64,000 nucleotides of DNA from Lichenostomus cassidix (Eukaryota > Chordata > Aves > Passeriformes > Meliphagidae): positions 72,437,965-72,501,964 of the forward strand of contig CM039211.1 in NCBI GenBank assembly GCA_008360975.2, in the 5' to 3' direction. The notes beneath the pieces are model-generated. The model worked only from the letters and a program-made list of their open reading frames with translations, did no database searches and had not been told where the DNA came from. Both the position numbers and the translations under genes were made by a program. Shown piece after piece: positions 23,807 to 35,534 of this stretch (positions are counted from its first letter, which is position 1; each line of letters begins with the position of its first letter).

Positions 23807-24164
23807 TTAATCTCCTTTACACAAAGGAGAAAGAACTGAATAAAGACCGAGTCCCACATGCAGGATTATTTGTGACGTTTGAATGCAATGCAATTAGTGC
23901 TTCATTAAGGCAGCTTCTTATCTGTCTGGCTTTGACAGCACAAAGTAACATTAAAATTCTGAGGGAAGCAACTCTGCAGAATTCAACAGTCTCATAATTC
24001 CTGCTATTTCACTCAGCTTTCATCCCTTCTTTTCCTAGCTTTTCAACTTCATAGCTGAGACATTGGGCAGCAGGTGAAATCATCACAGGGACTGAGGAAC
24101 CAGTTATCCCAGGAAGAGGTTTCCAAAGCATTAGATAAGTTTCCTAATTAAAATCACAATTTTT

Positions 24165-24340
24165 TTATGCTGAGGGTGGTGAGATCCTGGCACAGATTGC
24201 CCAGAGAAGCTGTGGCTGCCCCTGGATCCCTGGCAGTGTCCAAGGCCAGGTTGGATGGGGCTTGGGATAGTGGAAGGAGGCCCTGCCCAGGGCAGGAGGT
24301 GGAATGAGATGATCTATGAGGTTCCCTCCAGCCCAAACCA
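24165..24340 (+). mobile_element. CR1 LINE 3' fragment carrying expanded tail
   Basis: Reads GAGGGTGGTGAGATCCTGGC, AGAGAAGCTGTGGCTGCCCC, GGGATAGTGGAAGGAGGCCC and CCCTCCAGCCCAAACC directly before the octamer array. The body is only about 175 bp. Confidence 0.92.
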
Positions 24341-24436
24341 TTCTGTGATTCTGTGATTCTGTGATTCTGTGATTCTGTGATTCTGTGATTCTGTGATTCT
24401 GTGATTCTGTGATTCTGTGATTCTGTGATTCTGTGA
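24341..24436. repeat. (TTCTGTGA)12 expanded CR1 terminal repeat
   Basis: Twelve perfect 8-bp units with no internal change, 96 bp in all, forming the 3' end of the adjacent CR1. Other CR1 copies in this window end with one to three octamers, so this one has expanded after insertion. Confidence 0.97.
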
Positions 24437-25470
24437 CTCTGTTCCCTGATTTTTCAGAAACATGGAGCAGTGTCATGGTAGCTTGATGTGGAAGAACATG
24501 AGATTCAGCATTAGGTCAGTGGAAAAGATCCACACTCTATGTCCCTCTCAGCAGTGCTGTGATCAGAAAGCATTGCTCAGCTTCAGAGAACATCCACAAT
24601 GCCTTTTCAGGCATTGTAATGATGAATAATGTTCATTTTGTTGCAAAACATCACTAATCAAATTTTGTTCCCTCTAGAGGTTTCGGTATCAGCATTTAAA
24701 ACTTATTGCTACTTGTGGCGCAGTTTGAATTTTCAGCACCAAGTTCATTACTTTGCTGAGATTCTGAATGAAATTTTAGTGTATTTTATGTAGACAGAAA
24801 AAAAATACGACCACTTGCCTGCTTGTAAATTGAATCTTTTGGCTGTGTACAGAATCATTGATAATTCATGCATTTTAATTGGTATTTATGCATTTCTATA
24901 TCTGGTAAACTAAAAGCAGTATAAATTATGGCTAGCAACAGTTTTCCAAAAGACCAAAGCGAATTAAAAAGATCATTTATTGTTAGTTTAATAGAACAAG
25001 AAAACTGAGAATATCATGTAGATAAATGGAGCAACAAATGGTTAATTACGGGGTTGATGGCTTAATCTAGCTTCTCATTTCACTGTGCTAGTTAGCACTA
25101 ACTGTGAACCATCTGTCTGAGAGTTTAGCACTACCCCCACAAGTATTTCATTATGCAGTTTTAATATGCACTTTTGACAGAAATGGAAATGGGCTCCGAT
25201 CAGTTTTCATGTCACACCAGGCTATGTAAGTTTTTAAGGCTGGAATACAAATCAGAGAACACAAATCCTTCCTCCCCTCTTCCAGAATGCTTCTGTAGGC
25301 ACCCTCTGCCTGGGAATGCAAATGCTGTGTTTACCTTTGCAGGGAAGGTGGCAAAGAAAACCAATAAATACAGTTCTCTACATAACACTGGAGTTAGAAG
25401 ATCCTCTGTGCTCTGCTTCTCTAAGAAAAATAGAAACTATAGCCATAATGTTAATAAGAGTCTAAAATAA

Positions 25471-25795
25471 TAGGATTATAAAAGAGTGGTTTGGGTGGGA
25501 AGGAACCTTAAGGACCTTATAGTTCAACCCTCTGCCATGGGCAGGGACACCTTCCACTATCCCAGGTTGCTCCAAGCCCTGTCCAGCCTGGCCTTGGACA
25601 CTGCCAGGGATCCAGGGCCAGCCACAGCTTCTCTGGGCACCCTGTACCAGGGCCTCACCACCCTCACAGACAAGAATTTCTTTCTAATATCTAGCCTAAA
25701 TCTCTCCTCTTTTAGTTTGAAACTGTTACCCCTTGTTCTGTCACCCTCTGCCCATTAAAAAGCTGCTCTCCCTCACTTTACAAGCCCTTTTTTAA
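25471..25795 (-). mobile_element. CR1 LINE 3' fragment
   Basis: GTGGTTTGGGTGGGAAGGAA, GCCATGGGCAGGGACACC, CCACAGCTTCTCTGGGCACC, then ACCCCTTGTTCTGTCACCCT. The tail octamers are eroded to AGGATTATAAAAG. Confidence 0.9.
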
Positions 25796-26301
25796 GCCTG
25801 TTGCCAAGACCTGTTCTTGTGTGCATCATCCACCTGTGGCTTCTGTAAAGCTGGAAGGTGGCTGTAAGCCAGCTGGATAGGTCCAAATGAGAGTCCTCTT
25901 TGCCCATTTTCCTGGAACAGCTTTGCTTTTGGTAGAAGAGTCCAGCAAGTTGAGGTTTTGGAATGTCTGGACAGAGCAGGCAACAGGAAGGTGGAAAGTC
26001 ACAAATAAAGATGCCACCATCCCTTGCCTCTGTGCTACTGCTGATTCATGGTTGCAAGGCCTGGAATGTTTCTGGATGAATAAGCTTTATTTTATTTCAT
26101 TTTATATTAATACGATTTATAAAACTCAGGGGAAGGCATGTGAGAAATTACAACGGGAGTTTGACCAAGACATCTGAATCAAATCAGAGAACAGATTGAG
26201 TTATTCCTTAGGCACAGGGAGAAAAGCTGTGCATCTGTGGAATCTATTCTAAAGATATGTGCTGGAGATCTAATCCTTTGAAAAGCTGCACAAGTGTCAT
26301 C

Positions 26302-26556
26302 ATAGATTCATAGAATGTTAAGGACTGGAAGCAACCTTAAAGCTCATCCAGTTCCACCTTCTGCCGTGGGCAGGGACACCTTCCATTCTCCCAGGGTCCT
26401 CCAAGCCCCATCCAACCTGGCCTTGAACACTTCAGGCATCCACAATCTCCTTGGGCAAACTGTTCCAGCATTTCAGCACCTTCACAGTAAAGAATTTCTT
26501 CCTAATATCCAACCTAAATTTCTCTTTCAGTTCTCCTCCATCCCCATCTACTGAGG
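26302..26556 (-). mobile_element. CR1 LINE 3' fragment
   Basis: Starts ATAGATTCATAGAATG, with GCCGTGGGCAGGGACACC, CCCCATCCAACCTGGCC and GAATTTCTTCCTAATATCC, and is truncated at CTCCATCCCC. Confidence 0.9.
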
Positions 26557-27390
26557 AAAAAATTTAGGAGTGGAAATGCTGAAGTGAAAATGGTAGTGCA
26601 GCACAGAAATGCTTCTGAAAGTGAAGTTCATCACTTCGCTGAAAACTCATGGCTAGGTAGAATCAGTGTTTAGAAATATCCATGGGAAAAAGAAGAATTT
26701 GTGTAAACTAGTCAAAAAGGATAAAAGGCCAAATAAAAAAAATCATGCAGTATTCCTTCTGCCCATGGTTAAGCTACTGGGTCTTCAAATGTTCTCATAA
26801 AAAGGTCAAGATGCAGAAATCCAGCAGAACATCTTCTCCAGAAAAAGTATGGCAAAGGAAAATGGCAGAGATGTGTTTCTCCATTAATGACATCTGATGG
26901 TCTGAAATCAGCACATCATTCCCCCTCTATCTTACAAATATAACTATAGGGACCCACAAAAAGCAAACCACTTTTGACTGAAAAATGGTTTTGTCAGAAA
27001 AGATAAAGGCAAGCACTGTACTTTCATGCAAGGTAGGACATTAGGGAAAAATTCTATCAATTTGCATGTTCCATTCAAAATGCATGATAAAAATGACACC
27101 TTACTTGTATGAACAAGAAAAGAAAGAAATCTGCTTGTGTGCTAGAGGAGAAGGAAAGGGGAGAGATGGGATGCAGCTGACTGGGTGGATTATTAGGAAA
27201 TGTCCCACCCAGCCCAGGGTGTCTCTGGCAGAAAAACATCCACCCTCCCATGGATTCAGATTCCCACATGTCAGAGATGTTTAGGGGCTGAGGGTACATC
27301 CCAGGCACCAGAAAATGTTGCAGGTGCCCTGGTGACCAACAAAGGCTCATGCAGGGAAGGACAGTGAGATCTAACCGTAGAATCTGTGGT

Positions 27391-27546
27391 GAAATCATGG
27401 AATCATTTAGGTTGGAAAAGATGTCCAATATCATCAAATCCACCCATTAACTCAGCACCACAGTGGTCATTACTAAACCATCTCCCACAAGTTTGCCACA
27501 TTCAGAAGCCTTTTGAACGCTTCCAGACATGGTATTTCCACCCTCA
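27391..27546 (-). mobile_element. CR1 LINE 3' fragment, other subfamily
   Basis: AATCATGGAATCATTTAGGT, TGGAAAAGATGTCCAATATC, AAATCCACCCATTAACTCAG and CTAAACCATCTCCCAC follow the CR1 type with GGTTGGAAAAGACC and TCCAACCATTAACC. Distinct from the ATGGGCAGGGACA type that dominates here. Lies 190 bp from exon l. Confidence 0.8.
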
Positions 27547-27734
27547 ATAAAGCTTTACAGCAAAGCTCTTCTTTCTTGACTCAATTCCTGCAGGGAAAAA
27601 CCATGAGAAACTAAAGACAAAAAGTGCAGGAAATTAATAAAAACAAGCCACTGGGTGCCTTTCTCCCCTTGGCCAGGGGCTGGGAGGCTGCAGGGCACCA
27701 GGCTGTGAGAGATGCACGATGCCAAGTGCATTAC

Positions 27735-27852
27735 CCTTTCCATGAACCAGTGCGGCCGTGTCCCCTTCCCGTCCGTCCGGATCCTCATCTTCCTCAGGGG
27801 AGCAACATCGGCGATCTCCATGATGAAACTGTCCTCCTGGCCTCGCTCAAAC
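27735..27852 (-). CDS. LOXHD1: LOXHD1 exon l: PLAT domain E, middle part
   Basis: The exon is 118 nt. The acceptor is ATCCCTGCAG and the donor GAAAGG|GTAATG. It encodes [39 protein letters not shown]. The first base completes the Arg codon begun by exon k, so the KFERG-type motif is rebuilt across the junction. [10 protein letters not shown] stands where HDNKG-GW is found in other domains. The local sequence is richer in CpG than the surrounding introns. The phase 0 exit is followed by ITLKNLT. Confidence 0.94.
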
Positions 27853-30800
27853 CTGCAGGGATTGCAAGACCAAGGAGGTTTCCTGCTGCTTTTTAGTGTC
27901 GCTGCATCTCCGTCCCACGCCGCAGCCCTCGCCGTGCCAGCAGCCTCAAATTAAAAGTTTATGAGTGCTCTTTATTGGACTTGAGCTTTCCTGCACTGCA
28001 AGCACCAGCTACTGTGCTGTTGGCAAGACACCTCAGTGCAGATTTGACAGGGATTCCTCCTTCCCTGGAAAACACAGCCCACCTGGAGCTGCTCCAGGCA
28101 GCCTGTGGCATACATTAGCTCTCTGTTTGTAACCAGAACAATAGCGACTCACAGTCAGCCTTCTGCACATCGCCTCCCTCCTGGCAGCTGCCCACTTGCT
28201 TGCCCTTGGCCCGTTCCAACTAGAAGGCAAAATAATTTTGCCTCATCTCCTTTCCCTGAGGTGCAGCACAAAACTTTGTGTTTGCCATGGAGAGAGGCAG
28301 TTGCTGCAGCTCAGGGAAATGCAGCACCAGGACTGCAGGTTGGAGCCCAGTGCCCAGGTTTAGCAAGCACAGGCAAATTGTGCTGGAATGGAGGCAAAAC
28401 CAGCCTCGTGAATTTGTGGGATTTGGATTTGCAAACTGTCTCTGCCTCTGGTAAGAGCCAGGGAGGGTTTGTGTAACCTTGTGTGAAAGACCTTCCCCGG
28501 CGCGTGGCTGCTGAGTAAAGGCACAAGGATGTGCAGGAACTGCTCATCCAGAGCAATCAGCAGAAAGCAGGAGAAGGGAAAAAACAGCTAACATGTGCTT
28601 CCCAAAGAAGATTACATTGGCTAGGACTGCACCTTCCCTCCCTCTTGGCACCACTGGTGCTGTGAGAAACGCCTTGCTTCAGTGAAAGTTCTGCCTCAGG
28701 CTCACCATTACTCTGTTCAGAGCAAGTGTGTCTTCCAGTTTGCCCCCCAAATACTGGAGACCTGCTCTGGTCTTGGAGTTGGAAATCCAAACCTTGCTAA
28801 GGAGAATGGCTGCTAAATCCAGGGAGTCTACCAAGCACACAGTGACCACTCTGTTGTTGGGGTTCCTCCTTTATGCAAACTTCTCCTTGCAGGGAATTAC
28901 CTGAGTGTGCTGAGAGGTTTGGGAAGAGCCCTGCAAGATGTGGGCATTGCCATAATAGAAACAATCCATAATGATGATATCTCGTTCCTGGCAAGGCATG
29001 CAGCCTCCTGTAGCCATGCAGTGCCAGAATGTGAGAAAAAAGCATTTTCTTTACCAACCTCTGTTCAGATTACCCCCTGCAGGATGGATGTGATTATACT
29101 CACACCATTATCTGAGCATGCATAGCTGCAGATGTTAGCAATAGGGGTTGGCTCAAGCCTCTCAGTTTTCATCCAGGCATTGCTTTCTCTGCAATCCCAG
29201 AGGCATTTGGACAGGGCATTTTGATCCCAGTCCATTTCTGGTTATAAAGGGTTATGTTTGCTCTTTGAAAAACTCCTTTTTTCTTCTTACTTGTCTTTCT
29301 GTGGTACCTGATACAGAGACAGCCTGCCTCACTGTGAGAAATAGAATGTACTTTTGTCCCTGGACTGGATTGATTTCCACATCTATTTAAGAAAAAGGTG
29401 TGACCCTTCCAGTCTGAATTATGCTGTGATCCTATGATCAGTTTTTATTACAATCACTATTACCTACAAAGCTTCATAGAAATCTCTCACTCCGAGGCTT
29501 TCCAGGCTGAGCAGCCCTAAGCTAAAATGTCTGCTAGCAAAATAAAACATTATTTATCTTCAGTAAATGCCTTATTTGAAGTTTGTAATGCTGATACTCA
29601 CCTGCTACTTCCAAGAGGGAAGTGCTAGAGGGAAGTGATTGCCGAAGTGACAAATGGGTGACCCAAAAGCTCTTTGCTACCCCTAATTTATATGAAGATG
29701 AACATAAACCTGAAAAAAATTGAGAAGGGAAGAAGTAGCCAGACAAGCTGACTGCTGCTATTCCCTTTTCAGGACACTGAACCATTTATCTAAAGGATTT
29801 CATTAAGCTTTCCTACCCATGCCTGCCCTTATAAATATTTCCATTGCCCAGGGGTCTTGGCAATAACAGTAATGTAGCGAAAATTGCCTTAAATCTGCGG
29901 CAGGTTAGACAGACGGTTCTTCGTAATGCACTAAGCTGCTGTGAGTGAATTGGCACTGGATGGCCCCAGTAAAGATGAAGTGCCTTTTACCATTTGGTTG
30001 CAGCAGCTCTCACCCATCCCTGCACTGCTGGTGCAAGGGCTGGAGAGATTTCTGTGTGGAAAAGAGCCAGGTAAGCCTGTGCTGTCAACAGCTGGATGAA
30101 GGCTGGTGGCAGCGGTGTGGAAACAGACAGGATGTGAATTTGGGGACATGAATGTCCTCTGCAGAGGGTGCTAATGAGATGACAAGAGCTCTGTGTGGCT
30201 GAAGGTGTGATAGAGAGCACCTCCAGCTAGCAGAGATGTGTCAGTAGAACAGCACAGCATCCTGGGGATGTTAACTTAATAAGAATTCTGCCTTACACTT
30301 CCTCCTTCTTTACACAGCAACTGTGATTTTTCAACACCTTTCACAGATCTCCTACTGTCAGATGACAACTGAAACAGCTAATAGCATAGAGACTTTTCAA
30401 TTTTCCTTTATTTCATTTTCATATTCTTATATCAGGGATTGTCCATCCCTCCCGTGTAGACAAATGGGATAGGTTTTCAGAGGCCACAAGGTTTAGGGGT
30501 ATGAGCTGCCTTGCCAGATGCAGCAGGACTGCAGCCCTGCTCCTGAGAGCCTGGAGATGTCTTGATACCCTTTAGAGATTTTTGGTTGAGGTACCCTGAT
30601 GTGAAATTGCTTAATTTCTGAATACAAACAGCAGTGGTCCATTTTCCCACCTTCTAGAACTGAGTGATAGGATTAAATCAGAGGAGGACAGGCCAGTTTG
30701 GGCTTGCCCAGGGTCTTGTAAGAGGGATGTCACTGATGGCCACACTTGTGCCACAACCCAGGGGCATCACCCCACATGCTGGATGTCCCTCTGTGATGGG

Positions 30801-31752
30801 CAGCAGCCAAGTGCTGTGGTTTTCTGCATAACTCAGCTGTGTTTCTCACTGCCATTTTAGTCAGCAGCACCTCTGCAGCATTTTTTTTTTCACAACACAT
30901 AAGGCTCATGCTTGTTACTAACTAAACACATGAAGCTCTCAATCTTAACTGTGCTTGTCCAGACAGCCACTCTGTTATGACAGCTTCAAGTAAAACATCC
31001 CACTGCAAACACCTCTGTGCAAGGTGCACCTTGTCTTCAGTTATCCAGCATCTCCTCAGCAAGCTGAGCTCCAGCCCTGTGGCTGAAAGCTCCCACCCTT
31101 CTGATGCTCTGTAGGTGCTTTGCTGGATAAGATCAGAAGCAGCAAATTTAAATTTAAGTGTGGTGAAGCCTGCCACTAAAAGATGGTTCATTCTTGAGCA
31201 TGCCATAGCTTTCTGTACTAGGAAAGGTGCTGGGAAGGAGCAGGAAAACATCGGGAAATGGATGAGTGGTGGCACGTGTGGGTTTTTTGGCTTACAGAAT
31301 TGTGGGCGTCAGACTAGGCTTTGTTAGCTATTTCTGATGAAGGAAACATGAGAATTCACCTTTTTAGTAAAATCAGGGCAACATTCGGTGCCACCACCCA
31401 TCCATTTCCCAGTGCTCTCCTGGGCAATGTTCACAGTTCTTCTTGGAGACCATGCAGGACTTCATATTTTTGTTCAAGATGCTTATCTCTAAAGCCACCA
31501 AGGAACAGGTTAAACAAAACTTGTACAAATGACAAAGGGTGGTTTTCCTGGCTATACAGTGCTCTCCTTTGCTTTGCTCACTAAATATCTGACAGAAACA
31601 CACACAGGGGGCCCAGCTCTGAATCTATAAAGTCAATTAGGAGTAAATGTTTGTGCTTCAGTGGGTGGGCATGATCAGAGCCCCAAGTGCTTCTTGACTT
31701 GACACTAAAATCTGTCATCACTTCCAACCAACAAAAATGACAGTCACTGTAC
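27853..31752 (-). other. Intron k-l, 3,900 bp
   Basis: Largely free of recognisable transposons; only a CR1 tail-like scrap at 29395 and a run of ten T at 30881. Open frames at 28105-28476 and 30922-31275 have no homology I recognise and no splice context. Confidence 0.8.
29395..29440 (+). mobile_element. CR1 terminal scrap
   Basis: ACCCTTCCAGTCTGAATTAT then GCTGTGATCCTATGATCAG looks like the last 45 bp of a CR1. Confidence 0.5.
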
Positions 31753-31880
31753 CTGTCTCCACTTTTGTCCAGCTGCATCTCCTCAGTGGTCCCATTGGAT
31801 CCAAAGACAGTCATGAAAATATTGGCATCAGTACCACCACCTTCGATGTCTCCAGTCACAACTGTGACTTCGTAGAGGAT
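31753..31880 (-). CDS. LOXHD1: LOXHD1 exon k: PLAT domain E, N-terminal part
   Basis: The exon is 128 nt. The acceptor is ATCCTCACCAG and the donor GACAG|GTACAG. It has 42 codons: [42 protein letters not shown], plus two bases of an Arg codon finished by the next exon (GDR-FERGQ). It enters in phase 0, which differs from the phase 1 entry of the other PLAT starts in this gene. The loop is GGGTDAN, a conservative variant of GAGTDAN. Confidence 0.94.
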
Positions 31881-34772
31881 CTGGTGAGGATTGGAAACAA
31901 CCAGAAGGCCTTATTTAAACAGCTGTCCTTAACCCATGCTAAACAGGGCAACAGACTTTCCTGGAGATCTACTTCCATGACAGAAAAGGCTGCAACACAA
32001 CTTTTTGGTTCCTCTCCACACCATTGTTTTCAGAGGCAAAGTTAGAGATCAAAACTACAGGACTTCCATCTATGATTTTTTTTCTGCAGATTTTCTCAGT
32101 ATAGAAGAAGACACATTCATTGTGATGACTTCTGAATCACAGAATCACTGAATCCATTGGGTTGGAAGGGATATTTAAATCTCATCCCATTCCACACCTT
32201 CCACTATCCCAGGTTGCTCCAAGCCCCATCCAACCTGGCCTTGGACACTTCCAGGGATGGGGGAACTACAGTTTTTCTGGGGAAACCATACCAGTGTCCT
32301 ATCACCCTCAGTGTAAAAAACTTCTTCCTTTTATCTGATTCAAGGCAACTCTCCCTCAGTTTAAACCCATTATCCCTTGTCCTGTTGCAGCACCAGTGAT
32401 GAAGACCTCATAAGCTGCTCCTTCACAGGAGTCACAACTATCACTTCAATAGCTGTGTCTCAAACTCTCTGCTACCAGTATCTCTGCCTGGTCACATCCA
32501 GCACTCCACACCTCTGTACTGTGCCAAACTCTTGCTAATTTAAAAAAAAAGTCTCTACAAAACCACAATTGTTTCTTTTTCTCCATTGCAAAATGTTTCC
32601 CCCAGAAGCTCAGTGTTCATCTGGACAACATTTATTCCAATATCAGTAACAGTTTGGAGGTTTATACATCAGAGCACTCCCTGTGGCACAAAAATTCAGC
32701 TATCCTGTTCTGCAAGGAGATGCTCACTGCTGCAGCAGATGCAGAGTCCTCCCAGATCTTGCATGCACTGAAGGTGTGCCAGTTTGTGAAAAGATGTTTT
32801 TTTAATTTTCACCCTACTAGCCTAATTCTGTTATTTTCTCCTGACATGGGAAAAATAACACTCAGAATAAATATGTAAAAAATGTGCAAGTCCCAGCAGC
32901 TGTCAGGAGTTTTAAGACTTCTAGGCCATTAGATGCTTTCAAGATCATAGCTATGGTAGCAAGACCTCTGGATTTAGGATGTGGAAGAATATCAAGAAAC
33001 AGCCCCAAGTAACCATGTTTCAAATAGTGAACTGCTAGACCAGTTTTATTGGCCTGAATTTTGGCTGTCACATAAATAAACAGGGCAAAGGAATAACGTA
33101 GTAAAAGAAATAATCACATTTGTTTGAACCTGAGTAACCTGCGAATCACATATTCATCAACACATATTTTAAATCTTTGCAATGCATCCTATTTTTATAA
33201 GAAGGAGAATAAAAACTCTTTTACCAATGCATTAAAGGCTTTTAATGACTATGGTGGACATTGAGTAATTTCTCTAAGTATGGTAAGGCAAATACTCAAT
33301 TAAAAGCAAAAGGAGGGAATAGCAAGCCAAGAAGAAAATTAAATGGGTATATATAGCTGCACAAAAGCCAAGCAAAAGACAAATAAAAAAGTATTAATCT
33401 TGCCAATGATGCTAAACCTATCAGTTGTCTTTGAACTCTAAAAAAACCTGTAAGACTCAGTTTCTAACTACAGATATTTACTAGGGAACAGTCCCAAATT
33501 CCCTCGAGTAGGAGACTGATCCAAACGTCAAATGCTCATCTGGTTTCATGTCCCAAGCATCTCCCCCTTTTTCCTTCAAATCTCCCATCAAGTTTCTGTC
33601 CTGGTATCACAGGAAAAAGATTGTAGTTAGTTGTGTCTATTTTTGGCGTTCTTATGGAAATAAATATTCAGGATTGTGCTTTTAAAGGAAGACTGAATAT
33701 AAGTCTTCATTAACATCCATTTCAATCTATGGGCAAGTTATCAGCTCACGAAGAGGAATTTGGAAACCTCATCCAGGAGGTTAAACGACAGATGGGACAT
33801 TTTTATGAGGTTAGTTTTAACCTTGGTATTAAGTCTGAGGCAGGTTTTTATACCCTCTTAGGTCAATTCCACTGCTGAAATCTGCATTGATTTGGTGAAT
33901 CCTTCATATATGATAAAAATGTTATCAAGTTTTTGCATGTGTGGGGAAAAAGAAAGATTTCAGGAGAATATCTTTAGCTTGGGAATCAAGAGCAGCGCAA
34001 AGAAAAAATAATGTACTATGAAAGTGTAACCTGACTGTAAATAGAAGCACATCTATAGAGATTTTAAATTGCCACACAGGTATTTAAACACAGTGTTATT
34101 GCCACATTCATCCAGACTGTTATTTCTGCCACAAATCTTACATCTACAAATCAGCACAGCTCGGCTTTCCAATTTGTACTTGTTTGAAATATGGCATAGA
34201 AGATATTACTTCGAAATTCATATATATGGGTGAAAAGACTATAGACTTTTATTCATCACTGATTCAACTTTAATCAGTTATTCTCACCAAAGATCAGTTT
34301 TACAAATGATTTCATGTTTCAACAACTTCCAATAATTATTAATTTCCCTGTCCCCTTTTAAAAAATTTGGAACATAGCCACAGAATGGAGAGCTTGAAAT
34401 ATTAAGGTATTTCCACTGCTCTAATCTGATGAGTTAGAAGTCTTCCTTCACCTTGAAGCTACTCCCACTCTGTGGTTACCAGGTGATTCAGTGGGGAGCA
34501 AAAGGAGAACAGGCTGCTGAACTGTGTCCTCCCTGCTCTCCCCTTCCTTCTGTGCCATGGCTGCGTCCAGCCAGCCTTACTAACAGTGTTCAAAACAGTC
34601 ATGATTCTAAACCATGCCTAAAGACTTGGCTAATAAAATGGCATAGGAAAGGAAAGCAAAGAGAAGGCTCAATTCACTTGGAGACGTCAAAGTATGGGAG
34701 CTGCTGACACATGGCCTCCGTCAGCAGAGGTCTCTGAAGCAGCTAGAGGCACAAAGAGAGCCTGGAGCCTAC
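31881..34772 (-). other. Intron j-k, 2,892 bp
   Basis: One CR1 at 32132-32420. From 32430 to 34770 the sequence is AT-rich and free of CR1, with no exon visible. Confidence 0.85.
32132..32420 (-). mobile_element. CR1 LINE 3' fragment
   Basis: AATCACAGAATCACTGAATC, GGGTTGGAAGGGATATTTAA, CACTATCCCAGGTTGCTCC, then CATTATCCCTTGTCCTGTTG. The CTGCCATGGGCAGGGACA box is deleted. Confidence 0.9.
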
Positions 34773-34958
34773 CTTGACACCCACATTCACACATTCTGCA
34801 TCCAGGATGTTGAGGATTCGTGAGGTGAGCCCGTCACCTTTGTCCCTGGCCAGCCAGCACTTGCAGACAAAGTTGTACATGACGCCTTTGGTGGGCACGA
34901 TGATGGTGAGCTCCTCCAGCATCCAGCAGCTCTCAGGGGTAGCACCATCATGCCCCAC
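34773..34958 (-). CDS. LOXHD1: LOXHD1 exon j: PLAT domain D, C-terminal half
   Basis: The exon is 186 nt (62 codons), phase 0 at both borders. The acceptor is GTTCCTCACAG and the donor AAG|GTAGGC. It encodes VGHDGATPESCWMLEELTII, VPTKGVMYNFVCKCWLARDK, GDGLTSRILNILDAECVNVG, then VK. The tryptophan loop reads SCWMLEEL and the penultimate strand has CKCWL, so there are two cysteines beside the loop tryptophan and another in ECVNV. That makes this the cysteine-richest half domain in the window. It continues directly into [10 protein letters not shown] of domain E. Confidence 0.95.
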
Positions 34959-35534
34959 CTGTGAGGAACAGAGAGAAAACACCTCCTGGGGAAAGGGGAT
35001 TTCTCTGGATGAGAAATTCACCCAGCAGTGAAGGATTCAGGGTCTGTGTACACCATCACAACAAACCATTCCACAAAGGGGTAGAGGGAACTCTGAAACA
35101 GTGCCATTGCCGTGGGCAAGGGAGCTCAGGTCATCAGCTGGTGTGCATGAGGGAAGGCCAGTCTCAAAAAAATGCAAGGTAGACTGGACTGACCTACATG
35201 AAAACACGTCCAGTCTCTTGTTACTCTGCTCCTGCTCCATTGACCTCTATATGCTCATTTTCAGTTAGCAGCAGACACATTTCTCCACCTTTATAAGCCT
35301 TCCCACTTCTGTCACTGCGCTTGGAAGTGATTATTCAAAGCTTTATAGCCAAGAGGAAAGATGCAGCTCAGCAAACACCCACATGTATTATTACAAGCAC
35401 TTCCCTCACAAATCCACATAAAAGTGAGCTATATGTATGAGGCTGTTTCTCTGCTTCCTGCCTCCTCAGACTGCAAAAGCTCTGTCTTTGTACAGGAGAC
35501 AACAGACAGAGCTTACAGCTGTAGCTGGTTGATT

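Larger units (their letters stand above)
19619..27734 (-). other. Intron l-m, 8,116 bp
   Basis: Holds six CR1 fragments (20710, 22190, 24165, 25471, 26302, 27391) and the TTCTGTGA array at 24341. I see nothing identifiable in 19640-20700, 21020-22180, 22780-24160 or 24440-25470 beyond an AATTCTC-type run near 23771. Confidence 0.85.

Noticed and set aside
24341..24436. CRISPR-like regular array
   Set aside because: Uninterrupted 8-bp tandem repeat with no spacers, attached to a CR1 tail in a vertebrate genome.
28105..28476. Plus-strand frame of 123 residues
   Set aside because: No domain, no homology recognised, not in gene orientation, no splice borders.
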